From NCBI RefSeq assembly GCF_020731285.1, contig NZ_JAJFOW010000001.1, positions 372,001 through 436,000 on the forward strand: a DNA stretch of 64,000 nt, given 5' to 3'. Origin of the DNA: Cohnella baijiui. GTDB lineage: Bacteria > Bacillota > Bacilli > Paenibacillales > Paenibacillaceae. The position numbers and the translations under genes were made by a program. The notes beneath the pieces were generated by a model that saw nothing but the letters and a program-made list of their open reading frames with translations, made no database searches and was not told where the DNA came from. Shown here piece after piece: positions 50,570-60,252 of the stretch; position 1 is the stretch's first letter, and each line of letters starts with the position of its first letter.

Positions 50570-51610
50570 TTAGGCTTGGCGCTGGGCGACGTGCTCGGCG
50601 ATCTGTACCGCATTCCAGGCGGCGCCTTTGAGCAGGTTGTCGGAAACGATCCACAGATTCAACGCGCGCGGATTCGCCAGATCGCGTCTCACGCGGCCGA
50701 CGAACACATCGTTCTTGCCGGCGGCATCCGTCGCGAGCGGATATTGCTGCTGTTCCGGATCGTCCACGAGAACGATGCCCGGAGAATCCGCGAGCAGCGA
50801 CTTGACGTCCGCGACGTCGAAGTCCTGTTTCAGTTCGACATAGACCGACTCCGAGTGGCCGTAGACAACCGGGATGCGAACGCAAGTAGCCGTCACTTCG
50901 ACCGATTCGTCGTTCAAAATTTTCTTGGTCTCGCGGATCATCTTCATCTCTTCAAGCGTGAAGCCGTTGTCTTGGAACTTGTCGATCTGCGGAATCGCGT
51001 TAAAAGCGATCTGATGCTTCACCGGCAGCGAGCCGACCGGCAGTAGGTCCGGCTTCGGATCGTTGCCCGCCAGCACTTCGGCGGATTGGCGCAGCATCTC
51101 GTCGATCGCGCGGGCGCCCGCGCCGGAGACGGCCTGGTAGGTCGAGACGATGATGCGGGAGATGCCGTAACGGTCATACAGCGGCTTCAACGCTGCCACC
51201 ATCTGAATGGTAGAGCAGTTCGGATTCGCGATAATCCCCTTGTGTTCGCCGATTTGATCGAGGTTGACTTCCGGAACGACAAGCGGCGTCTCCGGATCCA
51301 TCCGGTAGGCGTTCGTATTGTCGATGCAGACGGCGCCGTGCCGAACCGCATGCGGGATGAGCGCTTTGCTGACGTCGCCGCCGGCGCTGAACAGCGCAAT
51401 CTGTACGCCTTCGAAGCTCTCGGGCTTCGCTTCTTCTACGGTATAGGTTTCGCCTTCGAATGCGATCTTCGTCCCGGCGGAACGTGCCGAGGACAGCAGC
51501 TTCAGCTTCGCGATCGGGAAGTTTCGTTCTGCGAGTTGTTTCAAAATCTGTTCCCCAACGGCGCCGGTAGCTCCTACGACGGCGACGTTAAACAACGGTT
51601 GAGTCGACAT
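50570..51610 (-). CDS. asd: aspartate-semialdehyde dehydrogenase
   Basis: A 346-residue NADPH-dependent enzyme making aspartate semialdehyde from aspartyl phosphate. Motifs: 'VAVVGATGAVGEQILKQLAE' (dinucleotide binding, about 9-28), 'SSARSAGTKIAF', catalytic Cys in 'IIANPNCSTIQMVAALKPLY' (about 130) and 'PVKHQIAFNAIPQID'. ATG 51610 follows GAGGGGAG. It feeds both lysine/peptidoglycan and, in the mother cell, dipicolinate through the upstream dpaAB. Confidence 0.97.
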   Translation of the reverse strand: MSTQPLFNVAVVGATGAVGEQILKQLAERNFPIAKLKLLSSARSAGTKIAFEGETYTVEEAKPESFEGVQIALFSAGGDVSKALIPHAVRHGAVCIDNTNAYRMDPETPLVVPEVNLDQIGEHKGIIANPNCSTIQMVAALKPLYDRYGISRIIVSTYQAVSGAGARAIDEMLRQSAEVLAGNDPKPDLLPVGSLPVKHQIAFNAIPQIDKFQDNGFTLEEMKMIRETKKILNDESVEVTATCVRIPVVYGHSESVYVELKQDFDVADVKSLLADSPGIVLVDDPEQQQYPLATDAAGKNDVFVGRVRRDLANPRALNLWIVSDNLLKGAAWNAVQIAEHVAQRQA

Positions 51611-51643
51611 GGTGGTTTCTCCCCTCATTGCGGCAAATGGATC

Positions 51644-52240
51644 TCAAGCGTATTGAAAACGCTCAATGAGCATCGGTTGCAGTTGTTTGCCTTGCAGCGC
51701 GGCTTCGCAAGCTTCGAGCGCCAGGTCCATGCGGGCCACCAGCGAATTCGGCTTGGCGGTCGGATTGTCTTGGCCGAACGGCACGAAGTAAATGTTCTTC
51801 GCGACAAGCAGCTTGGCGATGTTGGCCGCGTTCAGGCCGAGGCCGTCATTCGTCGAAATCGCGAGCACGAGCGGGCGCCCGTTGCGCATCTGCGCCTTGG
51901 CAGCCATCAGCACGGGACCGTCCGTCATCGCGTTGGCCAGCTTGCTGGTCGTGTTTCCCGTGCAGGGCGCAATGATCATGACGTCGAACTTCTTCGAGGG
52001 ACCGAGCGGCTCCGCGTCGACGATCGTGCTGATGATCTCGTTGCCCGTCATTTCGAGAAGCTGCGACTGCCAGTGGGCCGACGCGCCGAAGCGGGTATCC
52101 GTCGTCATGATCGACTGGCTGACGACCGGCACAACGTTCGCGCCGGCTTCGACGAAGCGCTTGATCTGCGGCATGACTTCCGGCAGCGTGCAATGCGAGC
52201 CGGAAAGCGCGTAGCCGACCGTGATTCCCTGCCAATTCAT
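51644..52240 (-). CDS. dpaB: dipicolinate synthase subunit B
   Basis: A 198-residue flavoprotein-like subunit (SpoVFB). It has 'GKTxGYALSGSHC'-type sequence at the N-terminus ('GITVGYALSGSHCTLPEVMP'), 'NVVPVVSQSIMTTDTRFG', 'MIIAPCTGNTTSKLANAMTD' and 'VLAISTNDGLGLNAANIAKL', as in the HFCD family. With DpaA it oxidises dihydrodipicolinate to dipicolinic acid in the mother cell, for uptake by the spore. Its ATG overlaps the dpaA stop. Confidence 0.96.
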   Translation of the reverse strand: MNWQGITVGYALSGSHCTLPEVMPQIKRFVEAGANVVPVVSQSIMTTDTRFGASAHWQSQLLEMTGNEIISTIVDAEPLGPSKKFDVMIIAPCTGNTTSKLANAMTDGPVLMAAKAQMRNGRPLVLAISTNDGLGLNAANIAKLLVAKNIYFVPFGQDNPTAKPNSLVARMDLALEACEAALQGKQLQPMLIERFQYA

Positions 52241-53133
52241 GGCGTATTCCCCCGTTTGTGGTCCTCCAGAATCATCTGGGAGACACTATTCGCGATGATT
52301 CGACCTGCCGTCTTGGGGGCGACGATTCCCGGCAATCCGGGCGCGAGCAGCGCCTTGATGCCTCGCTTCTCGGCGAAGCGGAAATCCGTGCCTCCCGGCT
52401 TCGAAGCCAGGTCGATAATAACCGCGCGCAGCGGGAGTTGGGCGATCACTTGTGCTGTGACTATCATATTCGGAATTGTATTAAAAATCAAGTCGATATT
52501 CCCTGCTAAACGCGCGATATCGGCTATATAAAATGGCTCGAATCCCATTTCGTAGGACCGCGCAAACGACTCCTCCCGGCGCACGCCGGCGAGCACTTTG
52601 GCGCCCAGTCCCTGGAGCACGCGAGCCATCGTCAGCCCGGTCCGCCCCATGCCGAGCACCATGCAGACCGAACCGTGAATCGTAATATCGGTGTTCTGGA
52701 TCGCCATCATGAGCGCGCCTTCGGCCGTTGGGATCGAATTGTAGATCGCCACGTCGTCCCGTTCGAACAGCTCGACGAGACCGATGCCGAGCCTATCGCA
52801 CAGCTGGCGCAAATACGGTTTGGCCATCCCTGTGTAGATCTTGCAGGTCTTGGGCAGCGCGGCGGCGTGCGCCTCCGTGAACTTCAATTCCTGGTCGGTA
52901 AAGATCGCGGAGATGGCGCCGTCGTCCTCCGTGCCGACCGCGGGCAGCAGCAGCGCATGCGCGGAACTTAGCGCTTCGGGCGTCCATTCGCCCTTCACCA
53001 CACCCGAAAACGGCGTATCGAGCCGATCGAATCCCATCAGCGTCACGGCCGCGTCGAGCTCGGTCAGTCGGCGGATGACCTCCAGCTGCCTCGCGTCGCC
53101 GCCCGCAAGCACGATCTGCACACCCGTGAGCAT
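52237..53133 (-). CDS. dpaA: dipicolinate synthase subunit A
   Basis: A 298-residue NAD(P)-dependent oxidoreductase subunit (SpoVFA). An N-terminal domain ('VQIVLAGGDARQLEVIRRLT') precedes a Rossmann domain with 'VCMVLGMGRTGLTMARVLQG' (G-x-G-x-x-G, about 153-172) and 'DLIFNTIPNMIVTAQVIAQL'. ATG 53133 follows AAAGGAGG. It heads the dpaA-dpaB-asd-dapG-dapA cluster; a sigma-K-type promoter lies upstream, as in B. subtilis spoVF. The ymxH gene found between mlpA and spoVFA in B. subtilis is absent here. Confidence 0.96.
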   Translation of the reverse strand: MLTGVQIVLAGGDARQLEVIRRLTELDAAVTLMGFDRLDTPFSGVVKGEWTPEALSSAHALLLPAVGTEDDGAISAIFTDQELKFTEAHAAALPKTCKIYTGMAKPYLRQLCDRLGIGLVELFERDDVAIYNSIPTAEGALMMAIQNTDITIHGSVCMVLGMGRTGLTMARVLQGLGAKVLAGVRREESFARSYEMGFEPFYIADIARLAGNIDLIFNTIPNMIVTAQVIAQLPLRAVIIDLASKPGGTDFRFAEKRGIKALLAPGLPGIVAPKTAGRIIANSVSQMILEDHKRGNTP

Positions 53134-53250
53134 GAACGCCTTTCCTCCTTTCGCCTTGCCTGCGGGCATGACCGTCGAACCGCGCCCCGTTGGCCCGGTC
53201 CTCCGACGACGCTCACGACAAGATCGGCAAAGCTTACTCCTTGCATATCC

Positions 53251-53279
53251 TATCGTATGCAGCCGCCTAACGGCGGGTG
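53251..53279 (-). promoter_or_regulatory. sigma-K promoter of dpaAB
   Basis: Minus strand: CACC (53276-53279), 16-bp spacer, CATACGATA (53251-53259), matching mACm-N16-CATAnnnTA. Mother-cell expression of dipicolinate synthase is expected. Confidence 0.8.
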
Positions 53280-53321
53280 CGGGGGTGGCGCCAAGTTGTT
53301 GGCCGACGCGTTTCTTCTATT

Positions 53322-53346
53322 ATATATAGCGAGCATATATAGCGAG
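53322..53346. repeat. short direct repeat ATATATAGCGAG x2
   Basis: Two copies (53322-53333 and 53335-53346), 13 bp apart, in the 320-bp gap between dut and dpaA. The rest of the gap holds the dpaA promoter and the dut terminator. Confidence 0.7.
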
Positions 53347-53414
53347 GTTAAATAACGCGGGCGACCGGGGAGCTCGAGGGAAACAAGCGAAGCTTTCCGA
53401 GGGGCCAAAGCATC

Positions 53415-53448
53415 AAAAAACGCCTCCGCGGCGATAGGCCGGGAGGCG
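53415..53448 (-). terminator. intrinsic terminator of dut
   Basis: CGCCTCC (53421-53427) pairs with GGAGGCG (53442-53448), minus-strand TTTTTT follows. Confidence 0.88.
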
Positions 53449-53454
53449 CTGCTG

Positions 53455-53898
53455 TTATTTGCCGGTATGGCCGAACCCGCCTGAGCCGCGAGTGGTATCG
53501 GGCAGTTCGTCGGTCTCTTCGATCCGGATCTGCGGGACTTGCTGAAAAACCATTTGCGCGATGCGTTCTCCGCGCTCGATCGTGAACGGCTCCTGTCCCA
53601 AATTGATGAGCAGCACTTTCACTTCGCCGCGGTAATCCGCGTCGATCGTGCCCGGCGAATTCAGGCACGTGATGCCGTGCTTGAAGGCCAGACCGCTCCG
53701 TGGCCGGATCTGCGCTTCGAGTTCCCGGGGCATCGCCATGGCGAACCCGGTCGGGACGAGCGCGCGCGCGCCCGGCGCGAGCGTCAGGGGCGACTCGACC
53801 GCCGCGTGCAGATCGAAGCCGGCCGCCCATTCGGACATTTGCTGCGGCAGCGGGACGTCCTCATTCCCCGGCAGCCGCTTCAGTTGAACTGGAAACAA
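53455..53898 (-). CDS. dut: dUTP diphosphatase
   Basis: A 147-residue trimeric dUTPase, hydrolysing dUTP to dUMP. All five motifs are seen: '[12 protein letters not shown]' (1), '[12 protein letters not shown]' (2), '[20 protein letters not shown]' (3), '[11 protein letters not shown]' (4) and '[10 protein letters not shown]' (5). The start is TTG at 53898 after GGAGGG, inside the 3' end of the upstream M16 gene (38-bp overlap), so the two are translationally linked. B. subtilis has no dut in this locus. Confidence 0.95.
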   Translation of the reverse strand: MFPVQLKRLPGNEDVPLPQQMSEWAAGFDLHAAVESPLTLAPGARALVPTGFAMAMPRELEAQIRPRSGLAFKHGITCLNSPGTIDADYRGEVKVLLINLGQEPFTIERGERIAQMVFQQVPQIRIEETDELPDTTRGSGGFGHTGK

Positions 53899-55141
53899 CG
53901 AATTCCCTCCCTAATCCGGACAACACTTTCTCGTGCGAACCGACGACGGCCAGCGCGCCGGGCGCGCTCATCATGCGGCTCATCATGTCGTTCACATCGT
54001 CCATCGTGACCGCTTCGATCCGTTCGATCATCTGGTCGAGCGTCAGATGGCGCCCCAGCATCAGCTCGTTCTTGCCCAGCCGGTTCATCCGGCTGCTCGT
54101 GCTCTCGAGGCTGAGGATCAGATTCCCTTTGAGCTGCTCTTTGCCGCGGGTGACCTCGGCTTCGCTGAGACCTTGGGCCGAAATGTCGTTCAGCAGCTCC
54201 ATCGTCAAATCGTAGACGTCCTGCGTCTGCTTAGGCGCCGTCCCGGCATAAACCGTAAACAGCCCGCTGTCCGCGTAGGACGTGTGATACGAGTAGACCG
54301 AATAGGCGAGCCCGCGCTTCTCGCGGATCTCCTGGAACAGCCGGGAGCTCATGCCGCCTCCGATCGCGTTGTTCAGCAGCGTCATGGCGTACATCTTCGG
54401 ATCCCCGATCGAGCAGCCCGGGAACGTGAGGCATAGGTGGTTCTGCTCGGTCTTTTTTTGATGAAACAAAGCGTCCGAGCGGAAGGCCGGCACGTCGAGC
54501 GTGCCGGCATTGGCGTGCACGTCGAATCGGCCGAAATGCCGCTCGAGCAGCTCGAGCGCCTCTTCGCCTACGTTGCCCGCCAGGCTCACGACGACGTTGT
54601 CCACCGTGTACTGCTGCGCCATGTAGCGGCGCAAATCCTGCGGGCCCATCGCGTTCAGGCGTTCGGCGGTCCCCAGGATCGAGTAGGCGAGCGGATGATC
54701 GCCGTATGCGGCCTTGGAGGCCAGATCGTGCACCGTGTCGTCCGGCGTATCCTCGTACATCGAGATCTCTTCGAGGATGACGTTTTTCTCCTTGGACAGC
54801 TCATCGTCCGCCAGCTGCGACTCGAAAAACATGTCCGACAGAATGTCGACCGCGATCGGCAGGTGCTGGTCGAGCACCTTGGCGTAATAGCACGTATATT
54901 CCTTGGAAGTGAACGCGTTGACGTTGCCGCCGATGCCGTCGAAGCGGTCGGCGATCTCCTTCGCCGAGTGGCGGCTCGTTCCTTTGAAGAGCATGTGCTC
55001 GATGAAGTGCGAGATCCCGTTGTCGGCCGGCGTCTCGTGGCGGGAACCGGTCTTGACCCAGATGCCGAACGAAACCGATCGGCACGTCGGTATCGTCTCG
55101 ATCATTACGCGCAATCCGTTCTTCAGCGTATACTTATTCAA
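53861..55141 (-). CDS. mlpA: M16 zinc protease MlpA (YmxG)
   Basis: A 426-residue M16 peptidase with H-x-x-E-H in '[20 protein letters not shown]' (about 45-64) and the distal Glu in '[20 protein letters not shown]'. The C-terminal half has '[20 protein letters not shown]'. B. subtilis MlpA (YmxG) has been linked to regulation of extracellular protease (aprE) expression. TTG 55141 follows GGGGGAG. It lies between the YlxY-like gene and dut. Confidence 0.94.
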   Translation of the reverse strand: MNKYTLKNGLRVMIETIPTCRSVSFGIWVKTGSRHETPADNGISHFIEHMLFKGTSRHSAKEIADRFDGIGGNVNAFTSKEYTCYYAKVLDQHLPIAVDILSDMFFESQLADDELSKEKNVILEEISMYEDTPDDTVHDLASKAAYGDHPLAYSILGTAERLNAMGPQDLRRYMAQQYTVDNVVVSLAGNVGEEALELLERHFGRFDVHANAGTLDVPAFRSDALFHQKKTEQNHLCLTFPGCSIGDPKMYAMTLLNNAIGGGMSSRLFQEIREKRGLAYSVYSYHTSYADSGLFTVYAGTAPKQTQDVYDLTMELLNDISAQGLSEAEVTRGKEQLKGNLILSLESTSSRMNRLGKNELMLGRHLTLDQMIERIEAVTMDDVNDMMSRMMSAPGALAVVGSHEKVLSGLGREFVVSSSTEAAAGE

Positions 55142-55233
55142 CCGTTCTCCCCCTAGCGATGAATGATATCACTATACCAAAAATCGACACCCGACTCAAC
55201 CGATCGGTCCGCTCGCCGCCTCCGCCCGGCCGT

Positions 55234-56253
55234 CTATCGCGCTCCCGACGGGCCTGGGTCCCGCCTGTTCGGGGACAGCGTCTCGGAAACGGTGCCCGGC
55301 TCCAGCCCCTTCGCCCGGATGGCGCGGATCATGCCCTGGAGCGCGGCCTTGGAGGTTGTCGTCGGATGCATCAGGATCAAGTTTCCCGCTTGGATGCGCG
55401 CCGAGACCTTGGCCACGACACCGTCCGGCGGCGGCAGCTTCCAATCGATCGTATCGAGCGTCCAAAGCACCGTCGTGAGTCCGAATTCGGAGGCGATCCG
55501 CACCGTCCGTCCGTCGAAATCCCCGGATGGCGGCGCGAACAGCCGGTTGCGCACCCCGAGCTTGTCCTTCAGCAGCGCTTCCGTCCGCGCGATCTCCTCC
55601 CGTTGCCGGTCATCGCTTAGCGTGCTCATGTTTTTGTGCGTGTAAGCGTGGTTGGACAACTCGTGTCCGCGCCGCAGAATCTCCCGGGCCGTCTCTTCGT
55701 TTTTCGACAACCAGCTGCCGTCCAGGAAAAAGGTCGCCTTCGCCCGCTCCCGGTCCAGCGTATCGAGCATCGCGGGCAAGTGTTCGTTCCCCCATGCCAC
55801 GTTGATCATCAAGCCGACCATCGGCTTGTTCGGATTGCCGCGATAGACCGGAGATGTCTTGAAATCGGAAAGTCCGACCTTCGGCGGCACCTCGCGGTAT
55901 ACCCAGGGAATCTTGTCGGGCGGCGACTGAGCGCTCAGACCCATCGCTTTCGCCCGCGCATACGTTCGTTCTACGTCCGCCTCCCGTCCGTTGTAGCCGG
56001 GGATCGCTTTCCAAACGCGGTCGACAACGGCGTCCACCGGCGCGATCCGCTGCTTGTCCGCGGCGCGTGCGATCCATTCGAACAGCGGATCGGACGCTTC
56101 CGCACCGCCGCTCTCTCCGAAAGCGATCTGTGCGGAGCCTTCGTGCTTGACCGCCTGTACATAGCTGTAGAGCGGACCGTATCTGCCCGCTACCAGCACG
56201 CTGGCGAGCAGGGCGAGCATGACGACGAGCGTCGCGGGCAACGCTTTGTTCAT
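55234..56253 (-). CDS. ylxY: YlxY-type polysaccharide deacetylase homologue, likely inactive
   Basis: A 339-residue membrane-anchored or secreted protein: N-terminal hydrophobic segment ('LPATLVVMLALLASVLVAG'), a region of about 100 residues, and a NodB-like domain. Motif 2 is kept ('HELSNHAYTHKNMS'), as is 'RLFAPPSGDFDGRTV', but motif 1 (T-F-D-D) reads 'GLMINVAWGNEHLPA', without the catalytic and metal-binding aspartates. As I recall, B. subtilis YlxY has the same change. A start 9 bp upstream (56262) is possible. It follows pnp as in B. subtilis. Confidence 0.9.
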   Translation of the reverse strand: MNKALPATLVVMLALLASVLVAGRYGPLYSYVQAVKHEGSAQIAFGESGGAEASDPLFEWIARAADKQRIAPVDAVVDRVWKAIPGYNGREADVERTYARAKAMGLSAQSPPDKIPWVYREVPPKVGLSDFKTSPVYRGNPNKPMVGLMINVAWGNEHLPAMLDTLDRERAKATFFLDGSWLSKNEETAREILRRGHELSNHAYTHKNMSTLSDDRQREEIARTEALLKDKLGVRNRLFAPPSGDFDGRTVRIASEFGLTTVLWTLDTIDWKLPPPDGVVAKVSARIQAGNLILMHPTTTSKAALQGMIRAIRAKGLEPGTVSETLSPNRRDPGPSGAR

Positions 56254-56425
56254 CGCTCCCATCCACTCCTTTCTCCCGGCCGACGGCCTGTGTGCATTTC
56301 CGATCGGCGCTGAAAACCGTCCTTGTCCGATCGAATCCTCGCCTCCATCCTATGCCAAATCCGCCCCGATTATGTACGTGCTCGTCCGGTCGCCGCATGT
56401 TGCCGTTAGCCGATTTTCGCGCAAA

Positions 56426-56458
56426 ACAAAAAAGAGACTGACGTAATCGGTCTCTTTT
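56426..56458 (-). terminator. intrinsic terminator of pnp
   Basis: GAGAC/GTCTC stem with A/T flanks (about 56432-56457), minus-strand TTTTTTGTTTTG follows. Confidence 0.8.
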
Positions 56459-56483
56459 GTGGAATAGCTTATGGGGGTTTGGC

Positions 56484-58586
56484 TTAGTTCGAGGGCACCT
56501 GTTCCGCGTTCAGCAGCACCTTGCGGGACAGATTGACACGGCCCATCGCGTCGATCTCGGTGACCTTCACCTGCAGTTGGTCGCCGATCTTCAAGACGTC
56601 CTCCACTTTGGCTACGCGCTCGTTCGCCAATTGGGAGATGTGAACGAGGCCGTCTTTGCCGGGCAGGATTTCGACGAAGGCTCCGAATTTCTCGATGCGT
56701 TTGACGGTGCCGAGATAGATCTCGCCCACGACGACTTCGCGCACGATGCCTTCGATGATGGAGCGGGCTTTCTCGTTCGCAGCCGCGTCGGCGGAAGCGA
56801 TATAGACCGTGCCGTCCTGCTCGATGTCGATCTTGACGCCGGTATCCTCGATGATCTTGTTGATGATCTTGCCGCCGGAGCCGATGACGTCGCGGATCTT
56901 GTCCGGATTGATGTGCATCGTAATGATTTTCGGCGCGTATTTGCTCAGTTCCTTGCGCGGCTCGGTCATCACTTCGAGCATTTTGCCGAGGATGAACATG
57001 CGGCCTTCCTTGGCTTGCTCGAGGGACTGGGTCAGGATGGAGCGGTCGATGCCGTCGATCTTGATGTCCATCTGGATCGCCGTGACGCCCTTCGACGTGC
57101 CCGCCACCTTAAAGTCCATGTCGCCGAGATGGTCTTCCATCCCTTGGATGTCGGTCAGGATGGTGAATTGTTCGCCGTCCTTGATGAGCCCCATCGCCAC
57201 GCCCGCGACCGGCGCCTTGATCGGCACGCCTGCATCCATCATCGCCAGCGTGCTGGCGCAGATGCTCGCCTGGGACGTCGAGCCGTTCGATTCGAGCACT
57301 TCGGAAACGAGACGGATCGTATACGGGAACTCGGATTCCGGCGGGATGACCTTCAGCAGCGCGCGTTCGCCGAGCGCTCCGTGGCCGATTTCGCGACGTC
57401 CCGGCGCGCGCAGCGGGCGCGCTTCGCCGACGGAGAACGGCGGGAAATTGTAGTGGTGCATGAACCGCTTGGACTCTTCGAGGCCGATGCCGTCGAGGAT
57501 CTGAACGTCGCCCAGCGGACCGAGCGTACAGACGCTCAGCGCCTGCGTCTGGCCACGGGTGAACAGGCCGGAGCCGTGCGTGCGCGGCAGCAGCGACACT
57601 TCGCCGGAGATCGGGCGGATCTCGCTCGGCTTGCGCCCGTCGGGACGGACTTTGTCGTGCGTGATCAGGCGGCGAACTTCGTTCTTGACGATGTCGTACA
57701 GCACTTCTTTGACGTCCGCGAGCTTCTCCGGAGTATCTGCGTACTGGGTCGTGAAATGTTCGACGGTCTCGGCGTTGATCGCGTCGATCGCATCCTGGCG
57801 CGCATGCTTCTCTTCGATACGGACGGCTTCGACCAAGCGCGCTTGCGCGTAGGCGACCACGTCGCGTTCCACGTCTTCGTCGACGGCGTGCAGCTTCACT
57901 TCCATCTTCGGCTGTCCCGCGGACGCCACGAGCTTGTCGATCGTGTCGACGATCTTCTTGATTTCGTCATGGCCGAACATGATCGCTTCGAGCACGTCGG
58001 CTTCCGGCACCTCGTCGGCTTCGGCTTCGACCATCATGATCGCGTCGCGCGTACCGGCGACGACCACGTACATATCGCTCTTCTCTTCCTGCTCAACCGT
58101 CGGATTTACGATGAACTGACCGTCGATGCGGCCGACGATCACACCGCCGATCGGTCCGTTAAACGGCACGTTCGAGACGGACAGCGCAGCCGAGGTGCCG
58201 ATCATCGCGGCGATCTCCGGCGAGCAATCCTGGTCGACGCTCATGACCATGTTGACGATTTGAACGTCGTTGCGGAACCCTTCCGGGAACAGCGGACGGA
58301 TCGGGCGGTCCGTCAGGCGGCTGGCCAGGATGGCTTTCTCGCTCGGACGTCCTTCCCGTTTGATGAATCCGCCCGGGATCTTGCCGACGGCATACAGCTT
58401 CTCTTCATAGTTGACCGTCAACGGGAAAAAATCGAGATCTTTCGGTCCCGGCGATGCGGTAACCGTGGACAGCACGACGGTGTCGCCGTAACGGACGACG
58501 ACGGCGCCGCTGGCTTGCTTCGCCAGCTTGCCGGTCTCGAGCGCGAACGGACGGCCGCCCAATTGCATTTCAACGCGATGTTCCAT
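56484..58586 (-). CDS. pnp: polyribonucleotide nucleotidyltransferase
   Basis: A 700-residue PNPase, a phosphorolytic 3'-5' exoribonuclease of mRNA decay. Two RNase PH domains (about 1-220 and 310-540) with '[17 protein letters not shown]' and '[20 protein letters not shown]', a KH domain with '[20 protein letters not shown]' (about 560-579) and an S1 domain with '[20 protein letters not shown]' (about 625-695). ATG 58586 follows AGAGGAGG; the open frame extends upstream without support. It interacts with RNase Y and J in Bacillus. Confidence 0.98.
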   Translation of the reverse strand: MEHRVEMQLGGRPFALETGKLAKQASGAVVVRYGDTVVLSTVTASPGPKDLDFFPLTVNYEEKLYAVGKIPGGFIKREGRPSEKAILASRLTDRPIRPLFPEGFRNDVQIVNMVMSVDQDCSPEIAAMIGTSAALSVSNVPFNGPIGGVIVGRIDGQFIVNPTVEQEEKSDMYVVVAGTRDAIMMVEAEADEVPEADVLEAIMFGHDEIKKIVDTIDKLVASAGQPKMEVKLHAVDEDVERDVVAYAQARLVEAVRIEEKHARQDAIDAINAETVEHFTTQYADTPEKLADVKEVLYDIVKNEVRRLITHDKVRPDGRKPSEIRPISGEVSLLPRTHGSGLFTRGQTQALSVCTLGPLGDVQILDGIGLEESKRFMHHYNFPPFSVGEARPLRAPGRREIGHGALGERALLKVIPPESEFPYTIRLVSEVLESNGSTSQASICASTLAMMDAGVPIKAPVAGVAMGLIKDGEQFTILTDIQGMEDHLGDMDFKVAGTSKGVTAIQMDIKIDGIDRSILTQSLEQAKEGRMFILGKMLEVMTEPRKELSKYAPKIITMHINPDKIRDVIGSGGKIINKIIEDTGVKIDIEQDGTVYIASADAAANEKARSIIEGIVREVVVGEIYLGTVKRIEKFGAFVEILPGKDGLVHISQLANERVAKVEDVLKIGDQLQVKVTEIDAMGRVNLSRKVLLNAEQVPSN

Positions 58587-58712
58587 GGCAAATCCCTCCT
58601 CTAAGTCGGACTTATGTACTTTCGACGCTATTCCCATTATTTCCTGCCTGACGGCTGCTTAGGCAGCGGATTCCGTCCGATTCGGCGATTACGGGGGTCG
58701 AGGACAGTACGG

Positions 58713-58770
58713 AAAAAAGCAACCCGGCGCCGGCGGGACCGATTCCCGTGCGGCAAGGCCAGGTTGCTTT
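58713..58770 (-). terminator. terminator between rpsO and pnp
   Basis: Long stem AAGCAACC...GGTTGCTT with GC-rich inner pairing, minus-strand TTTTTT follows. Confidence 0.8.
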
Positions 58771-58783
58771 CCGGTGGTGCGAA

Positions 58784-59053
58784 TTAACGACGAAGGCCGA
58801 GCTTCTCGATCAGCGCGCTGTACCGTTTGACGTCCTTGTTCTTCAGGTATGCCAACAGCTTGCGGCGTTGGCCGACCATCTTGAGCAGGCCGCGACGGGA
58901 GTGGTGGTCTTTCTTGTGCGCCCGGAAGTGGTTCGTCAAGTTGTTGATGTTCTCCGTGAGGATAGCGATTTGGACTTCCGGGGATCCGGTGTCCGCTGCG
59001 TGGGTCTTGTGCAGCTCGATCAACTCTTGCTTGCGTTCTTGGGTCAATGCCAT
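58784..59053 (-). CDS. rpsO: 30S ribosomal protein S15
   Basis: An 89-residue uS15, which binds the central domain of 16S rRNA. '[20 protein letters not shown]' and '[20 protein letters not shown]' are the family core. ATG 59053 follows GGAGGTGAATAG and gives the exact family length. Its own promoter and a leader of about 120 nt lie upstream; S15 leaders are often autoregulated, but I did not fold this one. Confidence 0.98.
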   Translation of the reverse strand: MALTQERKQELIELHKTHAADTGSPEVQIAILTENINNLTNHFRAHKKDHHSRRGLLKMVGQRRKLLAYLKNKDVKRYSALIEKLGLRR

Positions 59054-59182
59054 CCTATTCACCTCCAATAATCGTTAGTCTGACGAATCGCCGTTGGCCG
59101 AGCCGGCGCCGGTGAATGCGCGAGGCCAAGCCAAGGTTCATGTCGCCGCGAATCGGCGCGTGCCGTCTTCGCAACGAGATCT

Positions 59183-59212
59183 AGTATAGCACAGATGGGC
59201 GGGCGGTTACAA
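59183..59212 (-). promoter_or_regulatory. promoter of rpsO
   Basis: Minus strand: TTGTAA (59207-59212), 18-bp spacer, TATACT (59183-59188) with an extended TGC. It lies just after the ribF stop. Confidence 0.75.
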
Positions 59213-59238
59213 TCCCATCCCCCGTTCACCGGTGGCGT

Positions 59239-60225
59239 TTACCCGCGTTCATCGGCCAGCACCGACGAGAGTGCGGCGCGGGCTTCGTCGGCGTCCCGTC
59301 CGATTTGCGCTTTCAGCTCGTCGAACGAAGCGAACTTCGTCTCCGGTCGGAGAAAGCCGCGGAATCGGACGGTCAGCTCGCGGTCGTACAGATCGCCTTC
59401 GTAATCGAACAAATGCGTCTCGAGCTTCGGCAGGCCGCCGGGCGCGTCGAACGTGGGCCGAAGCCCGACGTTAATGACGCCTTTTTGCGGCTCGGACGCT
59501 CCGGGGACACCGTGAACCGTCACGGCATAGACGCCGTGGCGCGGCAGCACGTACGGAACGTCCGGCTTCATGTTCGCAGTCGGGAACCCGAGCAGCCGCC
59601 CCCGCGCATCGCCATGCACGACGACGCCGGTAATCGCGTACGGCCGGCCCAGCAGCTGCGCCGCTTCGTCGCATTTGCCTTCGGCCAGCATCTCGCGGAT
59701 GCGCGTGCTGCTCACCTTGGCGCCGTTGCGGAATACCGGTTCGACGACTTCGACGTCGATCGCGCCGCCGCCCGCCGAGCGCAGCAGCTCCGCGTCGCCG
59801 CTGCCCCGATGCCCGAACTTGAAGTCGAATCCGACGACCGCGGTCCGGACGCCCAGCGGGAGGAGCAGCTCGCTGACGAAACGCTCCGCGGACACCTCGG
59901 CGAACCCGTGGTCGAACGACACGACGTAGGCGACTTCCATCCCGAGCGAAGCGAGCAGCGCAAGCTTGTCCTCGAGCGGCGTCAGTACGGTATGATAGCC
60001 GTCCTGGCCAAGAATGGTGCGCGGGTGCGGATCGAACGTCAGCACGGCCGGCTTCAGCCCCCGGCTTTTGGCGAGCGCGACTGCGCGTCCCACGACTTCG
60101 GCGTGCCCGAGATGGACCCCGTCGAAAAAGCCGATGGCGAGCGATAGTCCTTCCGGCTTCGCGGCGCCCTGCGCGAGCGCGGTCTGGCCGGATACGATAG
60201 CATGCGATAATTCGTAACGTTCCAC
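59239..60225 (-). CDS. ribF: bifunctional riboflavin kinase/FAD synthetase
   Basis: A 328-residue RibF making FMN and then FAD. The N-terminal FAD synthetase domain has 'LAIGFFDGVHLGHAEVVGRA' (about 28-47) and 'VVGFDFKFGHRGSGD' plus 'VSSTRIREMLAEG'. The C-terminal riboflavin kinase domain has 'GRLLGFPTANMKPDVPYVLP' and 'HLFDYEGDLYDRELTVRF'. GTG 60225 follows GGGGGCTACAGCAG. It lies 27 bp after truB in the translation operon, the usual Firmicutes order. Confidence 0.97.
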   Translation of the reverse strand: MERYELSHAIVSGQTALAQGAAKPEGLSLAIGFFDGVHLGHAEVVGRAVALAKSRGLKPAVLTFDPHPRTILGQDGYHTVLTPLEDKLALLASLGMEVAYVVSFDHGFAEVSAERFVSELLLPLGVRTAVVGFDFKFGHRGSGDAELLRSAGGGAIDVEVVEPVFRNGAKVSSTRIREMLAEGKCDEAAQLLGRPYAITGVVVHGDARGRLLGFPTANMKPDVPYVLPRHGVYAVTVHGVPGASEPQKGVINVGLRPTFDAPGGLPKLETHLFDYEGDLYDRELTVRFRGFLRPETKFASFDELKAQIGRDADEARAALSSVLADERG

Positions 60226-60252
60226 CTGCTGTAGCCCCCTGCACTTTTCGGA

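Noticed and set aside
53064..53246. 60-codon frame just downstream of the dpaA promoter
   Set aside because: Its ATG falls at about the predicted transcription start, it has no ribosome site, and it overlaps the dpaA start out of frame.
56457..58604. 715-codon open frame on the plus strand opposite pnp
   Set aside because: Shadow of pnp third-codon GC bias; composition dominated by His, Asp, Val, Leu and Arg with no recognisable domain.
59054..59182. Structured S15 autoregulatory leader upstream of rpsO
   Set aside because: Plausible from other species, but I could not identify the known S15-binding structures by eye, so no RNA feature is claimed.
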